Source of the DNA: Opitutia bacterium
GTDB lineage: Bacteria > Verrucomicrobiota > Verrucomicrobiia > Opitutales > Opitutaceae
DNA length: 64,000 bases
Direction: 5' to 3'
NCBI GenBank assembly: GCA_016187925.1
Contig: JACPIS010000010.1
Location: 1 to 64,000 of the forward strand
The notes under the pieces were generated by a model. That model was not told where the DNA came from. It saw only the letters and a program-made list of their open reading frames with translations, and did no database searches. Position 1 is the stretch's first letter, and each line of letters starts with the position of its first letter. Position numbers and translations under genes: made by a program. Positions 24,114 to 35,055 of this stretch are shown here, piece after piece.

Positions 24114-26078
24114 ATGCATACCCTCGCTCCCCTCGACTACGCCATCATCCTCGGCTACCTCGGCCTGAGCCTGGTCATGGGCGTCCTCATGACGCGCAAG
24201 GCCAGCGCCGGCCTCGACCACTACTTCCTCGGGGGCCGCACGCTGCCGTGGTATCTCCTCGGGGTCGCCGGCATGGCCAACTGGTTCGATCTCACCGGCA
24301 CGATGCTCATCACCTCGTTCCTCTACCTGCTGGGGCCGCGCGGGCTTTATATCGAGTTTAGGGGCGGAGCGGTGCTGGTCCTCGCCTTCATGCTGGTTTA
24401 CACCGGCAAATGGCACCGCCGCTCCGGCTGCATGACCGGGGCGGAATGGATGACCTACCGTTTCGGCGAGGGCAAGGCGGCGGAAGGGGTGCGCCTGCTG
24501 TCAGCGGTGATCAACATCCTCATCACGGTCATGGGCCTGGCCTATCTCATCCGGGGAGTGAGTTTGTTCCTAGGCATGTTTTTCCCCTGGCCGCCGCTCT
24601 ACACCACGCTGGGGCTGATCACCGTGACGACGCTCTACACCATGGGCTCGGGTTTCTACGGTGTGGTCCTGACGGATCTGGTGCAGGGGCTCATCGTCAT
24701 CGCCTCGTGCATCATCATCGCTTTTCAGGCGTGGCAGCTGGTGCCCGACACCGCCAGCCTGGCGGCCGTCTCCGCGCACGTCACCGGCAATCCCAACTGG
24801 ACCGACGCCCATCCCGCCTGGCACACGCCGATGCCTCCGGGTTACGAGCAGTATTCGCTGCTGCTCGTGATGATGTTGTTTTATCTGGCGCGTAACACCA
24901 TCGGCGGTGCGGGCCTGGGCGCCGAACCGCGCTACTTCGGTGCCCGCAGCGACCGCGACTGCGGACTGCAGTCACTCCTGCAGGGCATCATGGTGATGTT
25001 CCGCTGGCCGCTGATGATCGGTTTCGCGGTCATGGGAATCTATCTGGTGTATTCCTTCTATCCCGATCCGACCGTGGTCCAGCGCACCGCCGAACTGATC
25101 CAGGTCCACTATCCGCACACTACGGCGGCCTTCTGGCACGATCTGACCAGCGACATCATCAACGCCCCGGCAAAGTATCCGCCCGAACTGATCAACCAGC
25201 TCCAAGCCCTCCTCGGCCACGATTGGCAGGGCAAGCTGCCGCTGGTCGGCATCCGGGGCACGGTCAATCCCGAGCAGATCCTGCCCGCCGTGCTCATGAA
25301 CATGATCCCGACGGGGCTGAAAGGCCTGATCGTCGTGGCCATGTTCGCCGCGATGATGTCCTGCAAAAACGGCTTGGTGAACATGTCCAGCGGCTACTTC
25401 GTCAAGGACATCTACCAGTACTTCCTCCGGCCCGAGGCTTCCAATCGCGAGCTGATCATCGCCGCTTACCTCTCGACGCTGGGCATCGTCATCGCGGGCT
25501 TCTACTTCGGCATCGCGACCACCAGCATCAACAACATCGCCGGCTGGAGTCTCATGAGCCTGAGCGCGGGTCAGCTCGCGCCGCAGATGCTGCGGCTCTA
25601 CTGGTGGCGCTGCAACGCCTGGGGCATCGTCGGCGGGATGGTGCTCGGCGGCGTGGGCGCGGTGGGGCAACGCGCCCTCTACCCGCAGATGCCCGAGGCG
25701 ATCCAATTTCTGATCATGGTCGCGCTCTCGTTCGGTGGCACGATCGGCGGGTCGCTGCTCACCGCGCCCACCCCGCTGCCCGTGCTGCGGAATTTCTACC
25801 GCACGACGCGGCCCTTCGGGCTGTGGGGGCCGCTGCGCGGGGAATTCCAGGGCGCCGAGCGCGCGGCCGTCGACCGGGAGAACCGCACGGACATGATCGC
25901 CGTCCCCTTCGCCCTGTTGTGGCAGGTCACTCTGTTCCTCCTGCCCATGCAGCTGGTGATCAAATCCTACCACTCCTTCTGGTGCACACTGCCGCTCTTC
26001 CTCGTCGGCCTGACCGGCATGTATTTCTTCTGGTGGAGGCCGCTCATGCGCAAAGAGACGCCGGCAGCGGCGGCATGA
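24114..26078 (+). CDS. Sodium:solute symporter (SSS family)
   Basis: This 654-residue inner-membrane protein has 13 or more hydrophobic segments. SSS features are the N-terminal YAIILGYLGLSLVMG helix, YFLGGRTLPWYLLGVAGMANWFD as sodium-site region, the conserved FYGVVLTDLVQG, and GLIVVAMFAAMMSCKNGLVN. It should import a monosaccharide or small oligosaccharide with Na+. A soluble loop of about 80 residues around DLTSDIINAPAKYPPELINQ is a shared peculiarity with the second symporter at 40241-42232; the two are roughly two-thirds identical by eye over the full length. The ATG at 24114 (MHTLAPLDYAI) matches the paralogue start (MHSLATIDYVI), which supports both. The beta-helix lipoprotein follows after 48 bases. 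Confidence 0.92.
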   Translation: MHTLAPLDYAIILGYLGLSLVMGVLMTRKASAGLDHYFLGGRTLPWYLLGVAGMANWFDLTGTMLITSFLYLLGPRGLYIEFRGGAVLVLAFMLVYTGKWHRRSGCMTGAEWMTYRFGEGKAAEGVRLLSAVINILITVMGLAYLIRGVSLFLGMFFPWPPLYTTLGLITVTTLYTMGSGFYGVVLTDLVQGLIVIASCIIIAFQAWQLVPDTASLAAVSAHVTGNPNWTDAHPAWHTPMPPGYEQYSLLLVMMLFYLARNTIGGAGLGAEPRYFGARSDRDCGLQSLLQGIMVMFRWPLMIGFAVMGIYLVYSFYPDPTVVQRTAELIQVHYPHTTAAFWHDLTSDIINAPAKYPPELINQLQALLGHDWQGKLPLVGIRGTVNPEQILPAVLMNMIPTGLKGLIVVAMFAAMMSCKNGLVNMSSGYFVKDIYQYFLRPEASNRELIIAAYLSTLGIVIAGFYFGIATTSINNIAGWSLMSLSAGQLAPQMLRLYWWRCNAWGIVGGMVLGGVGAVGQRALYPQMPEAIQFLIMVALSFGGTIGGSLLTAPTPLPVLRNFYRTTRPFGLWGPLRGEFQGAERAAVDRENRTDMIAVPFALLWQVTLFLLPMQLVIKSYHSFWCTLPLFLVGLTGMYFFWWRPLMRKETPAAAA

Positions 26079-26126
26079 ATCCGGCGCCAGCGATCCGCCC
26101 TTTATGCCTTCCGAACCACCCGCAGC

Positions 26127-28394
26127 ATGACCCGAACAACGAACCTAATCGCCGGCCTGGCCAGGCTGAAGCCGAAGTTCCCTCTCTCCGTGCCGGTCAA
26201 TCCTCGCGCGGTTGCCCGTTGGTTGCTCCTGCCGGCCGGGCTGTTGCTGCTCTCCGGCTGCGGCACACCGGATCGCGGCGTCAGTTCCGCCGCCACCGTG
26301 CGCGCGGACGTTCCCTTCCCGAGCAATCCGGCGATCACCCCGCGCTATCAACCGCCCGAAAGCCGGCCTGCCGTGGAATTCTTCGTCGCACCGGACGGTG
26401 ACGACCGCAACGACGGCACCGCCGTGGCACCGTTAGCCACTCTCGCGCACGCGCGGGATGTGGTCCGCGGCCGCGTGGCACGCTTCGGGCGGCCCGCCGG
26501 CGGAATCGCCGTGACCCTCAAGCCGGGCACCTACCGCTTGACGGAGACACTCCGTCTGTCCGCCGCCGATGGAGGAACGGAGGAGTCGCCGGTCATCTAC
26601 CGCGCACAGCAGCCGGGTACCGCGGTGTTGTTCGGCGGAGCAGAAGTTTCCGGATTCACTCCGGTTGTCGACCCGGCCATTCAGGCGCGGCTTCCGGATG
26701 AGGCGCGCGGCCGCGTGTGGCAGTGCGACCTCCGCGCCCAGGGCATCACCGACTACGGCCAGCTCGCCATCCGCGGTTTTGGCCACCTTTCTCCCCCACC
26801 GACCCTCGAACTTTACTTCAACTGCGCGTCCACGACCTTGGCGCGTTGGCCGAATCGCGGATTTGTGGGAATTGAGCGCTTGATCGAACCCGGCGCGAAG
26901 TCCGCCCACCAGCCGACCGTTTTCGCCTACCAGGGAGATCGGCCTGGGCGATGGACCACCGCCCTCGATGCGTGGCTCTTCGGCTATTTTCGTTTCCTGT
27001 GGGCCGACAGCACCCTGCCGGTCGCCCGCATCGACCCCGTGGCGCGCACCATCGCCACCGCCGAGCCGTACGAGTACACCGGACTCGGCGGCGCGGACAA
27101 CACACAGGGCATCCGCTACCGCGTCTTCAATCTCCTCGAGGAGATCGACGAGCCGGGCGAGTGGTACCTCGATCGTCGCACCGGCATCCTTTACCTCTAT
27201 CCGACCGACGATCCGACCCGCGCCACGGTGGAAATCTCCCTGCTTCCCGGCCCGATGATCGAGGCGGAACGGGTGCGGCATCTCCGCTTCGAGGATCTCG
27301 TGTTCGATCTCGGGCGCTCGGACGGCGTCGTGTTGCGCGATGCCGAGGATTGCCTCGTCGCCGGATGCACGATCCGGCGCATGGCCGCCAACGGCCTGCG
27401 CATCCTCGGCGGGCACCGGGACGCGGTTTACGCCTGCGACATCCACACCCTCGGTCGCCGCGCCACTGAAATCATCGGGGGCGACCGCGCCAGCCTCGCG
27501 CCGGGCGGCCACCGGGTGGTGAACTGCCGCATCCACGACTTCGGGCGCATCGACCGCACCTACACGCCGGGCATCGAGCTCAACGGCGTCGGCCACCACG
27601 TCGCGCACAACCTGCTCTACGACTGCCCCAGCAGCGCCATCCACATCGAAGGCAACGACCACGTCATCGAGTTCAACGAGGTGCGCGACGCCGTGCTCGA
27701 GTCGGATGACCAGGGTGCGATGGAACTGTTCGGCAACCCCACCTATCGCGGAGTGATTTTCCGCTACAATCTGTTCCGAGACATCGGCCCGAAGGCGCGC
27801 CCCGAGGCGGCCGTGGCGGGCCAGGCGGCGTTGCGCTTCGACGACGTCATCAGCGGCATGCAGGTCTACGGAAACATCTTCTACCGCGCCGCCGCCGGAG
27901 CCTTCGGCGCGATCCAGATCAATTCCGGCCGGGACAGCATGATCGAACGCAATATCTTCATCGAGTGTCGCGAGTGCGTCACCGGGGGCTGGGAGGAGTC
28001 CAACAGCTTCTGGGCCCAGATTCGCGACGGCCAGCCGCCGGCGGAATTCTATCTGAACAAACTGTACCTCGAGCGCTACCCGGAGCTGGCGGGGCTGCTC
28101 CGGAGACCGGCCCTGAACTATGTCTGGCAAAACGTCGCGCTGCGTTGCCCCGGGGCCTGGGAGGCGCATCCGGAACGGACAGAGCCCAAGGCGATCGTGC
28201 CGCCCGCCCGTGCCCGGCTCGACCGCTGGCACTTCTTCGGGAACCGGGAGCTGGCGGATGACGACCCGCTGGTCCGCGAGTCCGACCCGACTCTCGGTTT
28301 GGATCCAGCCAGACTGGCCGAGCTTGGCCTGGGCGATCTGCCCGTGGCGGAAATCGGCCCGTATCCGGACACGCGCCGGACCACATACCCCTGA
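26127..28394 (+). CDS. Right-handed parallel beta-helix lipoprotein
   Basis: This 755-residue protein starts with a short basic region and a lipoprotein signal ending in LLLLSGCGTPDR, so Cys at about residue 51 should be lipidated and the protein membrane-anchored. The mature part opens with FFVAPDGDDRNDGTAVAPLATLAHARDVVRGR, the usual N-cap of parallel beta-helix proteins (polysaccharide lyase / DUF1565-like). It continues with repeated short strands (for example LRFEDLVFDLGRSDGVVLRDAEDCLVAGCTIRRM) that build the helix. A glycosidase or lyase role is likely, but no catalytic residues can be fixed. The N terminus is long for a lipoprotein signal, and this same segment is duplicated in decayed form at 21511-21650. 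Nine bases separate it from the ABC-transporter remnant. Confidence 0.8.
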   Translation: MTRTTNLIAGLARLKPKFPLSVPVNPRAVARWLLLPAGLLLLSGCGTPDRGVSSAATVRADVPFPSNPAITPRYQPPESRPAVEFFVAPDGDDRNDGTAVAPLATLAHARDVVRGRVARFGRPAGGIAVTLKPGTYRLTETLRLSAADGGTEESPVIYRAQQPGTAVLFGGAEVSGFTPVVDPAIQARLPDEARGRVWQCDLRAQGITDYGQLAIRGFGHLSPPPTLELYFNCASTTLARWPNRGFVGIERLIEPGAKSAHQPTVFAYQGDRPGRWTTALDAWLFGYFRFLWADSTLPVARIDPVARTIATAEPYEYTGLGGADNTQGIRYRVFNLLEEIDEPGEWYLDRRTGILYLYPTDDPTRATVEISLLPGPMIEAERVRHLRFEDLVFDLGRSDGVVLRDAEDCLVAGCTIRRMAANGLRILGGHRDAVYACDIHTLGRRATEIIGGDRASLAPGGHRVVNCRIHDFGRIDRTYTPGIELNGVGHHVAHNLLYDCPSSAIHIEGNDHVIEFNEVRDAVLESDDQGAMELFGNPTYRGVIFRYNLFRDIGPKARPEAAVAGQAALRFDDVISGMQVYGNIFYRAAAGAFGAIQINSGRDSMIERNIFIECRECVTGGWEESNSFWAQIRDGQPPAEFYLNKLYLERYPELAGLLRRPALNYVWQNVALRCPGAWEAHPERTEPKAIVPPARARLDRWHFFGNRELADDDPLVRESDPTLGLDPARLAELGLGDLPVAEIGPYPDTRRTTYP

Positions 28395-28402
28395 ACACGA
28401 CC

Positions 28403-30081
<1,679 letters not shown>

Positions 30082-30099
30082 TCACGTCACCTCCAGCCC

Positions 30100-31122
30100 A
30101 TGAATAAGCTCCCCCTGCTCGTCTCCTCCCTGCTGCTCGCCGGCTGTGGCCTCATCCACGCCGCTGAAACCACCCTGCCCGGGATCGTGCTGACCCACGG
30201 CCAGCTGCGAGCCCGCTTCACTGACAACTCTCCCCGGTTGAATTCCGCGGGCGACGAGGTCCTGCCGGGCTACAGCAGCGTGGCGGCACTGATCGAGGCC
30301 GGTCAGCGGCGGAACGTCTTCGCCCCCGCCGGACTGAACTACGAGATGTGCAGCACCGTGCCCCGGCTCGGGAAACTCGCCGACAAATGGAACGCCCCGC
30401 GCGTGGCCCCGTTGGTCATGACCCAAGTCGACGAGCATACCGTCCGTTACACGCAGGATGGCGCCGAGACCTCGGGCCTGAACGTCGAACTGATCTACCG
30501 GCTCGGTCCGGATCACATCGATCTGACCTTCACCACCTGGCCCATCGCGGACATCGAGTCCTCGCACACTTTCTGGGCCTCCTACATGCTCTTCGTCCAA
30601 AACACCTCGCTCTACCTCCGGGCGTCCCTCCAGGGCGACCCGCAGACCCGCTGGTGGGAACTGACCAGCGCCGGCCACAACGGCGAAGGGGACGGCACCT
30701 ACTTCCGGCCGGTCGATCCGGCGGGCAAGCGCTGGGACGAGTTCCTCGTCGACAATCCCGTATTGCGGCAGGCCGTCTTCGAGACCCCCGCCTCGCGCGC
30801 CGCCACGCTGGCCGCCGGCTTCAAGGCCGGACGGCTCGTCTCCTTCGATAATTTCTACTTCGGCTTCGTCGACGACCACGTTTTCCTGACCATTTTTCGG
30901 AAACCAACCGACGGCTACTTCGCCCCGCGGCTCTCGGCCAGCGGCGCCCAGGCGCTGCGCCGCCCGGCTTGGGATTTCGCCATCGAGTCCGGCCCGCAGA
31001 GGGCGGGCGAGCGCCGCACCTTCGAGGTCCGGTTCGTCTACAAACCCTACGCCGGACTGGACGATCTGCTGCAGGAAGTCGCCCGCTTCCAGAGCGGCGC
31101 CCCGTCTTCCTCCGGCCGCTGA
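30100..31122 (+). CDS. Uncharacterised secreted lipoprotein
   Basis: This 340-residue protein has a signal peptide with a lipobox-like LLLAGCGLIHAAE, so it may be a lipoprotein, although cleavage after IHA is also possible. No family is recognised. The sequence is beta-rich with many aromatic residues (for example SHTFWASYMLFVQNTSLYL and FDNFYFGFVDDHVFLTIF), as in carbohydrate-binding beta-sandwich proteins. It is the last gene of the + strand series, 18 bases after the ABC remnant. Its stop lies 6 bases from the end of the convergent GH28 gene, leaving no room for a separate terminator on either strand. Confidence 0.65.
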   Translation: MNKLPLLVSSLLLAGCGLIHAAETTLPGIVLTHGQLRARFTDNSPRLNSAGDEVLPGYSSVAALIEAGQRRNVFAPAGLNYEMCSTVPRLGKLADKWNAPRVAPLVMTQVDEHTVRYTQDGAETSGLNVELIYRLGPDHIDLTFTTWPIADIESSHTFWASYMLFVQNTSLYLRASLQGDPQTRWWELTSAGHNGEGDGTYFRPVDPAGKRWDEFLVDNPVLRQAVFETPASRAATLAAGFKAGRLVSFDNFYFGFVDDHVFLTIFRKPTDGYFAPRLSASGAQALRRPAWDFAIESGPQRAGERRTFEVRFVYKPYAGLDDLLQEVARFQSGAPSSSGR

Positions 31123-31128
31123 GGAAAA

Positions 31129-32805
31129 TCAGCCGCCGGACGGATTCCCGGCCGTGTCGGGAACGTCGCGGACATCGCGCGCACTGAAATCCTCCACCTG
31201 CCGGTGAACCACGACCGGCACGCCCGGTTCGTGCTCGGCGCGGATGTCGCGCAGTTCGGCCTCCTTCACATCGTCCAGCGCAAAAGCCGGTCGAGAGTCG
31301 GGCCGGGCATACGTCAACCGGATGCCGCTGAATTCCACTCCGCGGGCATGGCGCACAAAAAAACCGTAGACCGGCATAGGGCCGTGGCGATTCGGCTCCG
31401 GATACTCCTTCAGGTTTTCCGGCGGCTCGATTCCCACCCAAGCCGGGTCGCCGCCGCCCTTGCAGTGGATCTGGATATCGCTGAAGCGCAGTTCCTCGAT
31501 GGGACGCCCCGGCGAGCCCGCGATGATCGCACCGAAGCGCGCGTCCACATTGCTCGCGACGACATGGTTGATGGAGACCCGGCGGACGTGCCCGTCCTCC
31601 CCACCCGGGCCGCGATGCCGTTCACCGAGGCGGACGTAGAATGGCGAGTCGCCGATGTCGCGCATGGCGAGGTTGGTGATGGTCACGTCCTCGATCAATC
31701 CGCCATCGACACTCTCCAGCGCCAAGCCGAGGCAGGAATCGAAGGTGCAGTTGGCGATAGTGATGTTCCGGAAGCCACCGTTCGACTCCGTGCCGAACTT
31801 GATGCGACCGACCCCGGGCACGATCTCGTCGCCGCGACGCCAGCGCAACCGGGTGCCGTCCAACAGCGTGCCCTCCCGGTAGCCGCTGACGTGGCAATTG
31901 ACGATGGAGACGTTCTCGCAAGCGCGGGCGCATCCGAGGGCGTAGCTGCTCTTGAGGCAGATGGCGTCGTCGGCCGGCGAATTGACGGTACAGTTGGAGA
32001 TGGTGACCCCCACGCAGGCGTCCACGTCGATGCCGTCGCGGTTGGTGTCGATCGTCAGATGGTCGATCGTGAGGTCGTCGGTGCCGGTGGCCAGCACGGC
32101 GAAATGCCCACCATGGAAAATCGTGAGGTCACGGAGCAGGACGCGCCGGCAGTTCTTCAGGGCAATCGCCTTGTTGCCGACGCGAGGCGGCAGCGAATCC
32201 TTGACGGAAGGATAGCCGAAGGGCCCCGGAGTGATCGAACCGGGCCGGGGTGCATTCGCCGCCTCCGGCAGCGTGACGCCCGCCAGGAATTCCTGCGGCC
32301 GTAGGTCGCGCACCGCATGGGTGAGTCCGCGACTGAGGCCTCGTCCGTCGATCCGGCCCTGCCCCACGACGGCGACATTCTCCAAGTCCTCGCCCCAGAT
32401 CAGGCTGTTGTGCCAATGCGAATGACCGAAGTCCTGATAGAGCTCGGCCGGGTTCGGTTCGGCCGGATCGTAGCCTGCGCTGCCGTCGCCCGGCGGCTCG
32501 GCGGCGAGCAAGGTCGCTCCCGCCTCGAGATGAAGCGTGATGTTGCTCCGCAGGCGCACGGAGTAGCACGCATACGTGCCGGCCGGCAGCACGACAGTGC
32601 CGCCACCGGCCCGGTGGGCCGCCTCGATGGCGCGATTGATGGCCTCCGTGTCGAGAGTCCGGCCGTCGCCGACGGCGCCGAAGCTGCGCACGTCGTAAGC
32701 CGTCCCGTCCGCCGCCGAGCACAGAACGATCACGGCCAACATCCCCGGCGCCGCCAGGAGACACCGGACGATGCGGCGGAGGAAAAAAACGGAGGTGGTG
32801 TGCAT
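31129..32805 (-). CDS. Glycoside hydrolase family 28 (polygalacturonase-like), secreted
   Basis: This 558-residue protein has a signal peptide (MHTTSVFFLRRIVRCLL onwards) and the GH28 N-cap YDVRSFGAVGDGRTLDTEAINRAIEAA. It then forms a parallel beta-helix with the family active-site motifs: NRDGIDVDA (first Asp), ADDAICLKSS (Asp-Asp pair), and RIKFGTESNGGF (the Arg-Ile-Lys motif). GH28 enzymes invert alpha-1,4 bonds of galacturonan or rhamnogalacturonan. The usual His-Gly motif is not obvious. It is the last of the ten genes in the operon beginning at 48426, 12 bases after the DUF5060-type glycosidase. A second, clearly different GH28 lies at 58854-60560. Confidence 0.87.
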   Translation of the reverse strand: MHTTSVFFLRRIVRCLLAAPGMLAVIVLCSAADGTAYDVRSFGAVGDGRTLDTEAINRAIEAAHRAGGGTVVLPAGTYACYSVRLRSNITLHLEAGATLLAAEPPGDGSAGYDPAEPNPAELYQDFGHSHWHNSLIWGEDLENVAVVGQGRIDGRGLSRGLTHAVRDLRPQEFLAGVTLPEAANAPRPGSITPGPFGYPSVKDSLPPRVGNKAIALKNCRRVLLRDLTIFHGGHFAVLATGTDDLTIDHLTIDTNRDGIDVDACVGVTISNCTVNSPADDAICLKSSYALGCARACENVSIVNCHVSGYREGTLLDGTRLRWRRGDEIVPGVGRIKFGTESNGGFRNITIANCTFDSCLGLALESVDGGLIEDVTITNLAMRDIGDSPFYVRLGERHRGPGGEDGHVRRVSINHVVASNVDARFGAIIAGSPGRPIEELRFSDIQIHCKGGGDPAWVGIEPPENLKEYPEPNRHGPMPVYGFFVRHARGVEFSGIRLTYARPDSRPAFALDDVKEAELRDIRAEHEPGVPVVVHRQVEDFSARDVRDVPDTAGNPSGG

Positions 32806-32817
32806 GGAGCGAACCGG

Positions 32818-35055
32818 TTACTGGCGGGTGATAACGGCCGCCACGTCCTCGGTGTAGTCCGGCAAGGACAGCCGCAAGGAACCGTCTGACACCAAGTCCG
32901 GAGTCGTGCCAATCAGCTGGGCCGTGGCCGGGTCGAACCACTCGGCCTTGAACCGGCCGCGGGGCCAGTCCTGCAGAATCGCCTGATGTCCCTGTTGCCT
33001 CGGGCCAGCCTCACGCAGAGCGCCGGCCGGATACACCATCGAGGGAGACACGACGTAGACGACGGCACGGTCATCCTGCCGCAAGGCGACCGCCTCGGGC
33101 GGGAAACCCGCGGAGTCCGCCGGGCTGACGACCAGCCCTTGGACAGAGCAGCCGTCGAGGATTGTCCAACCGGCCTCGGCAATCTCGAGCCGGACGGTGT
33201 GCTCGCCCGGTGGTACGGCCACGGTGAAGGTTTTGTCGACCAACTGACGGTAAGGGAGGTCCGGCTTGGGGGTGTCGATGTGGAGCCGGCTGACTTCCTT
33301 CCCATCGACAAGGCCGCGGAGATCGGGAGTCCCCATCACGGCGCGGAGGTGCACGGTAAGGGCGGCGGTCGCGCCCCACTGCCCCGAGACTTCCAGTGAC
33401 TGCGGCCCGAAACGGGCGTCCGTTCCGCGCAGGATGGCCGCGAGCGAACCGTACGCTCGCTCCGCGCTCAGCGGACCGGTCAACCGCACCTTCCCCGGGA
33501 CCTTGCTGCGCAGGAGTCGGTTCAAATTCACGATGCCGGAATATTCCGCCGGGGCGGCCCGCTCCCCAGTCGGCGCGACCTCCGCAGTCACCGTCGCCGG
33601 GCGCCAGTCGCCGGCCTCCCAACCTGCATGCTTGAGGATGGAGCTGAGCGCAGCGAAGACCGGGTAGACGTTGCTCTGATCCATCTCGTTCCACCACCAC
33701 GTCAACGGAGTGCCTGCGGCGCCGCCAACCGCCCCGCCCCAGAGCGACTGGCGCAGGCCGCGCAGATGGGGATCGGAGGCGCGCGCCCAGCCGAGCGAGT
33801 CGACGCCATACTCGCCGATCACGACCGGCTTGCCGTAGCGCCGGTGGAAGTCCTCCGCTAGCACCGCGTTGGCCCGGGCCGGAGCGGACTCGTCGTAGGA
33901 GTGATACACGGCGAAATCCATCTCCGGAATCTTCCAGATGATCTCCCGGTCCGAGCCGCCCGTCAGGCTGGTGGTCACGAGATGTCCGTACGGATCATGG
34001 GCCTTCAGCCAGCGTCCGACCTCGCCATGCCAGGCCGCTACGTCCACCCCGCGCAGCCCGCGCGGCTCAAAGACATTGTCGATTTCGTTGAAAAACTGCC
34101 ACGCGAGCAGCCGGGGGCTGGCGCCATACCGCGCGACCAGGTAGCGGAGACGCTTCTCGTAGATCGTCCGCGCCGCCGGGCTGGTGAAGAAATCGTTGGG
34201 CGCCGGACATGGGCCGCCGTTGGCGGCGTTGTACGGATTTTTCGGCCAGAAATTTCCGCTGCCACCCCAGGCCGGATTGTCGGATTGAAACCGGCCATGG
34301 AAGTCCAGGCAGAGGATCAGATAGATGCCTTCCCGCTCCGCCGCTGCGAAAACCCGGTCGAGCTGCCACGACGAATCCTGACGGTAGCGCGTCAGGCTGT
34401 CCGGATCCTGCTCGATGGCGGCCCACCAGGGCGCGATCCAGAGACGGGCACAGTTCTGCCCGGAATCATGGAGCGACTTGAACCAGCGGTCGTAATCCCG
34501 CGTGCCGCCCTTTTCCGGCCAACAGACATTTTCACCGATCAGCCGCAATGGGCGGCCGTCTGAAGTCTGAAAGTAGCGTCGGTCGGCCGCGATCCCCACC
34601 CAGCCGTGGCGCTCCCCGATGGTCTCCGCGGCGACGGCAAAGGTGAAGCCCGCGAGCGTGGCCGGAGGTTTCCCGGCTCGAGTCGCGGTGACGGTCATCG
34701 CGTAGTTTCCCGGTTCGGTCGGAGTGTACCGCAAGCGCCAGCCCGGCTCGCCGGTCGCCGACAGTTTCTCGCCGGTCTCCGTCTCCGTGCGGGTGAAATC
34801 CTGGAACCAGAACGCCGGCACCCGCTGAACTAGGCCGGACGGCGTGGAGATCTCGGCGTCGAGAGCGAGCTCGTCGGGATCGCAGTTATTGGCCGTCACC
34901 GGCGCACCATCGAGCCGGAACTCGACGGGGATCCACAGACGGGGCGAAGCGAGGGGCTGCACGGTGATGGTTGCCGTTGCTGCCGAGCTTGTGGTCAGCA
35001 GCAGGCACAGGCACAGACCCGGGAGGAGGCGGAGACATTGCGTGGTGGTTTTCAT
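32818..35055 (-). CDS. Secreted DUF5060-type glycosidase, clan GH-A barrel
   Basis: This 745-residue protein has a signal peptide (MKTTTQCLRLLPGLCLCLLLTTSSA) and an N-terminal beta-sandwich of about 110 residues like DUF5060. A TIM barrel follows with acid/base Glu324 (WQFFNEIDNV) and nucleophile Glu415 (PVVIGEYGVDSLG), the normal GH5-like arrangement. The C-terminal 250 residues are beta-rich and probably bind carbohydrate. ATG 35055 opens the signal peptide; the frame upstream runs through the GH26 gene. The start overlaps the GH26 stop by ATGA, so the two are translationally coupled. Placed between GH26 and GH28, it is likely another endo-acting enzyme on the same glycan. Confidence 0.82.
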   Translation of the reverse strand: MKTTTQCLRLLPGLCLCLLLTTSSAATATITVQPLASPRLWIPVEFRLDGAPVTANNCDPDELALDAEISTPSGLVQRVPAFWFQDFTRTETETGEKLSATGEPGWRLRYTPTEPGNYAMTVTATRAGKPPATLAGFTFAVAAETIGERHGWVGIAADRRYFQTSDGRPLRLIGENVCWPEKGGTRDYDRWFKSLHDSGQNCARLWIAPWWAAIEQDPDSLTRYRQDSSWQLDRVFAAAEREGIYLILCLDFHGRFQSDNPAWGGSGNFWPKNPYNAANGGPCPAPNDFFTSPAARTIYEKRLRYLVARYGASPRLLAWQFFNEIDNVFEPRGLRGVDVAAWHGEVGRWLKAHDPYGHLVTTSLTGGSDREIIWKIPEMDFAVYHSYDESAPARANAVLAEDFHRRYGKPVVIGEYGVDSLGWARASDPHLRGLRQSLWGGAVGGAAGTPLTWWWNEMDQSNVYPVFAALSSILKHAGWEAGDWRPATVTAEVAPTGERAAPAEYSGIVNLNRLLRSKVPGKVRLTGPLSAERAYGSLAAILRGTDARFGPQSLEVSGQWGATAALTVHLRAVMGTPDLRGLVDGKEVSRLHIDTPKPDLPYRQLVDKTFTVAVPPGEHTVRLEIAEAGWTILDGCSVQGLVVSPADSAGFPPEAVALRQDDRAVVYVVSPSMVYPAGALREAGPRQQGHQAILQDWPRGRFKAEWFDPATAQLIGTTPDLVSDGSLRLSLPDYTEDVAAVITRQ

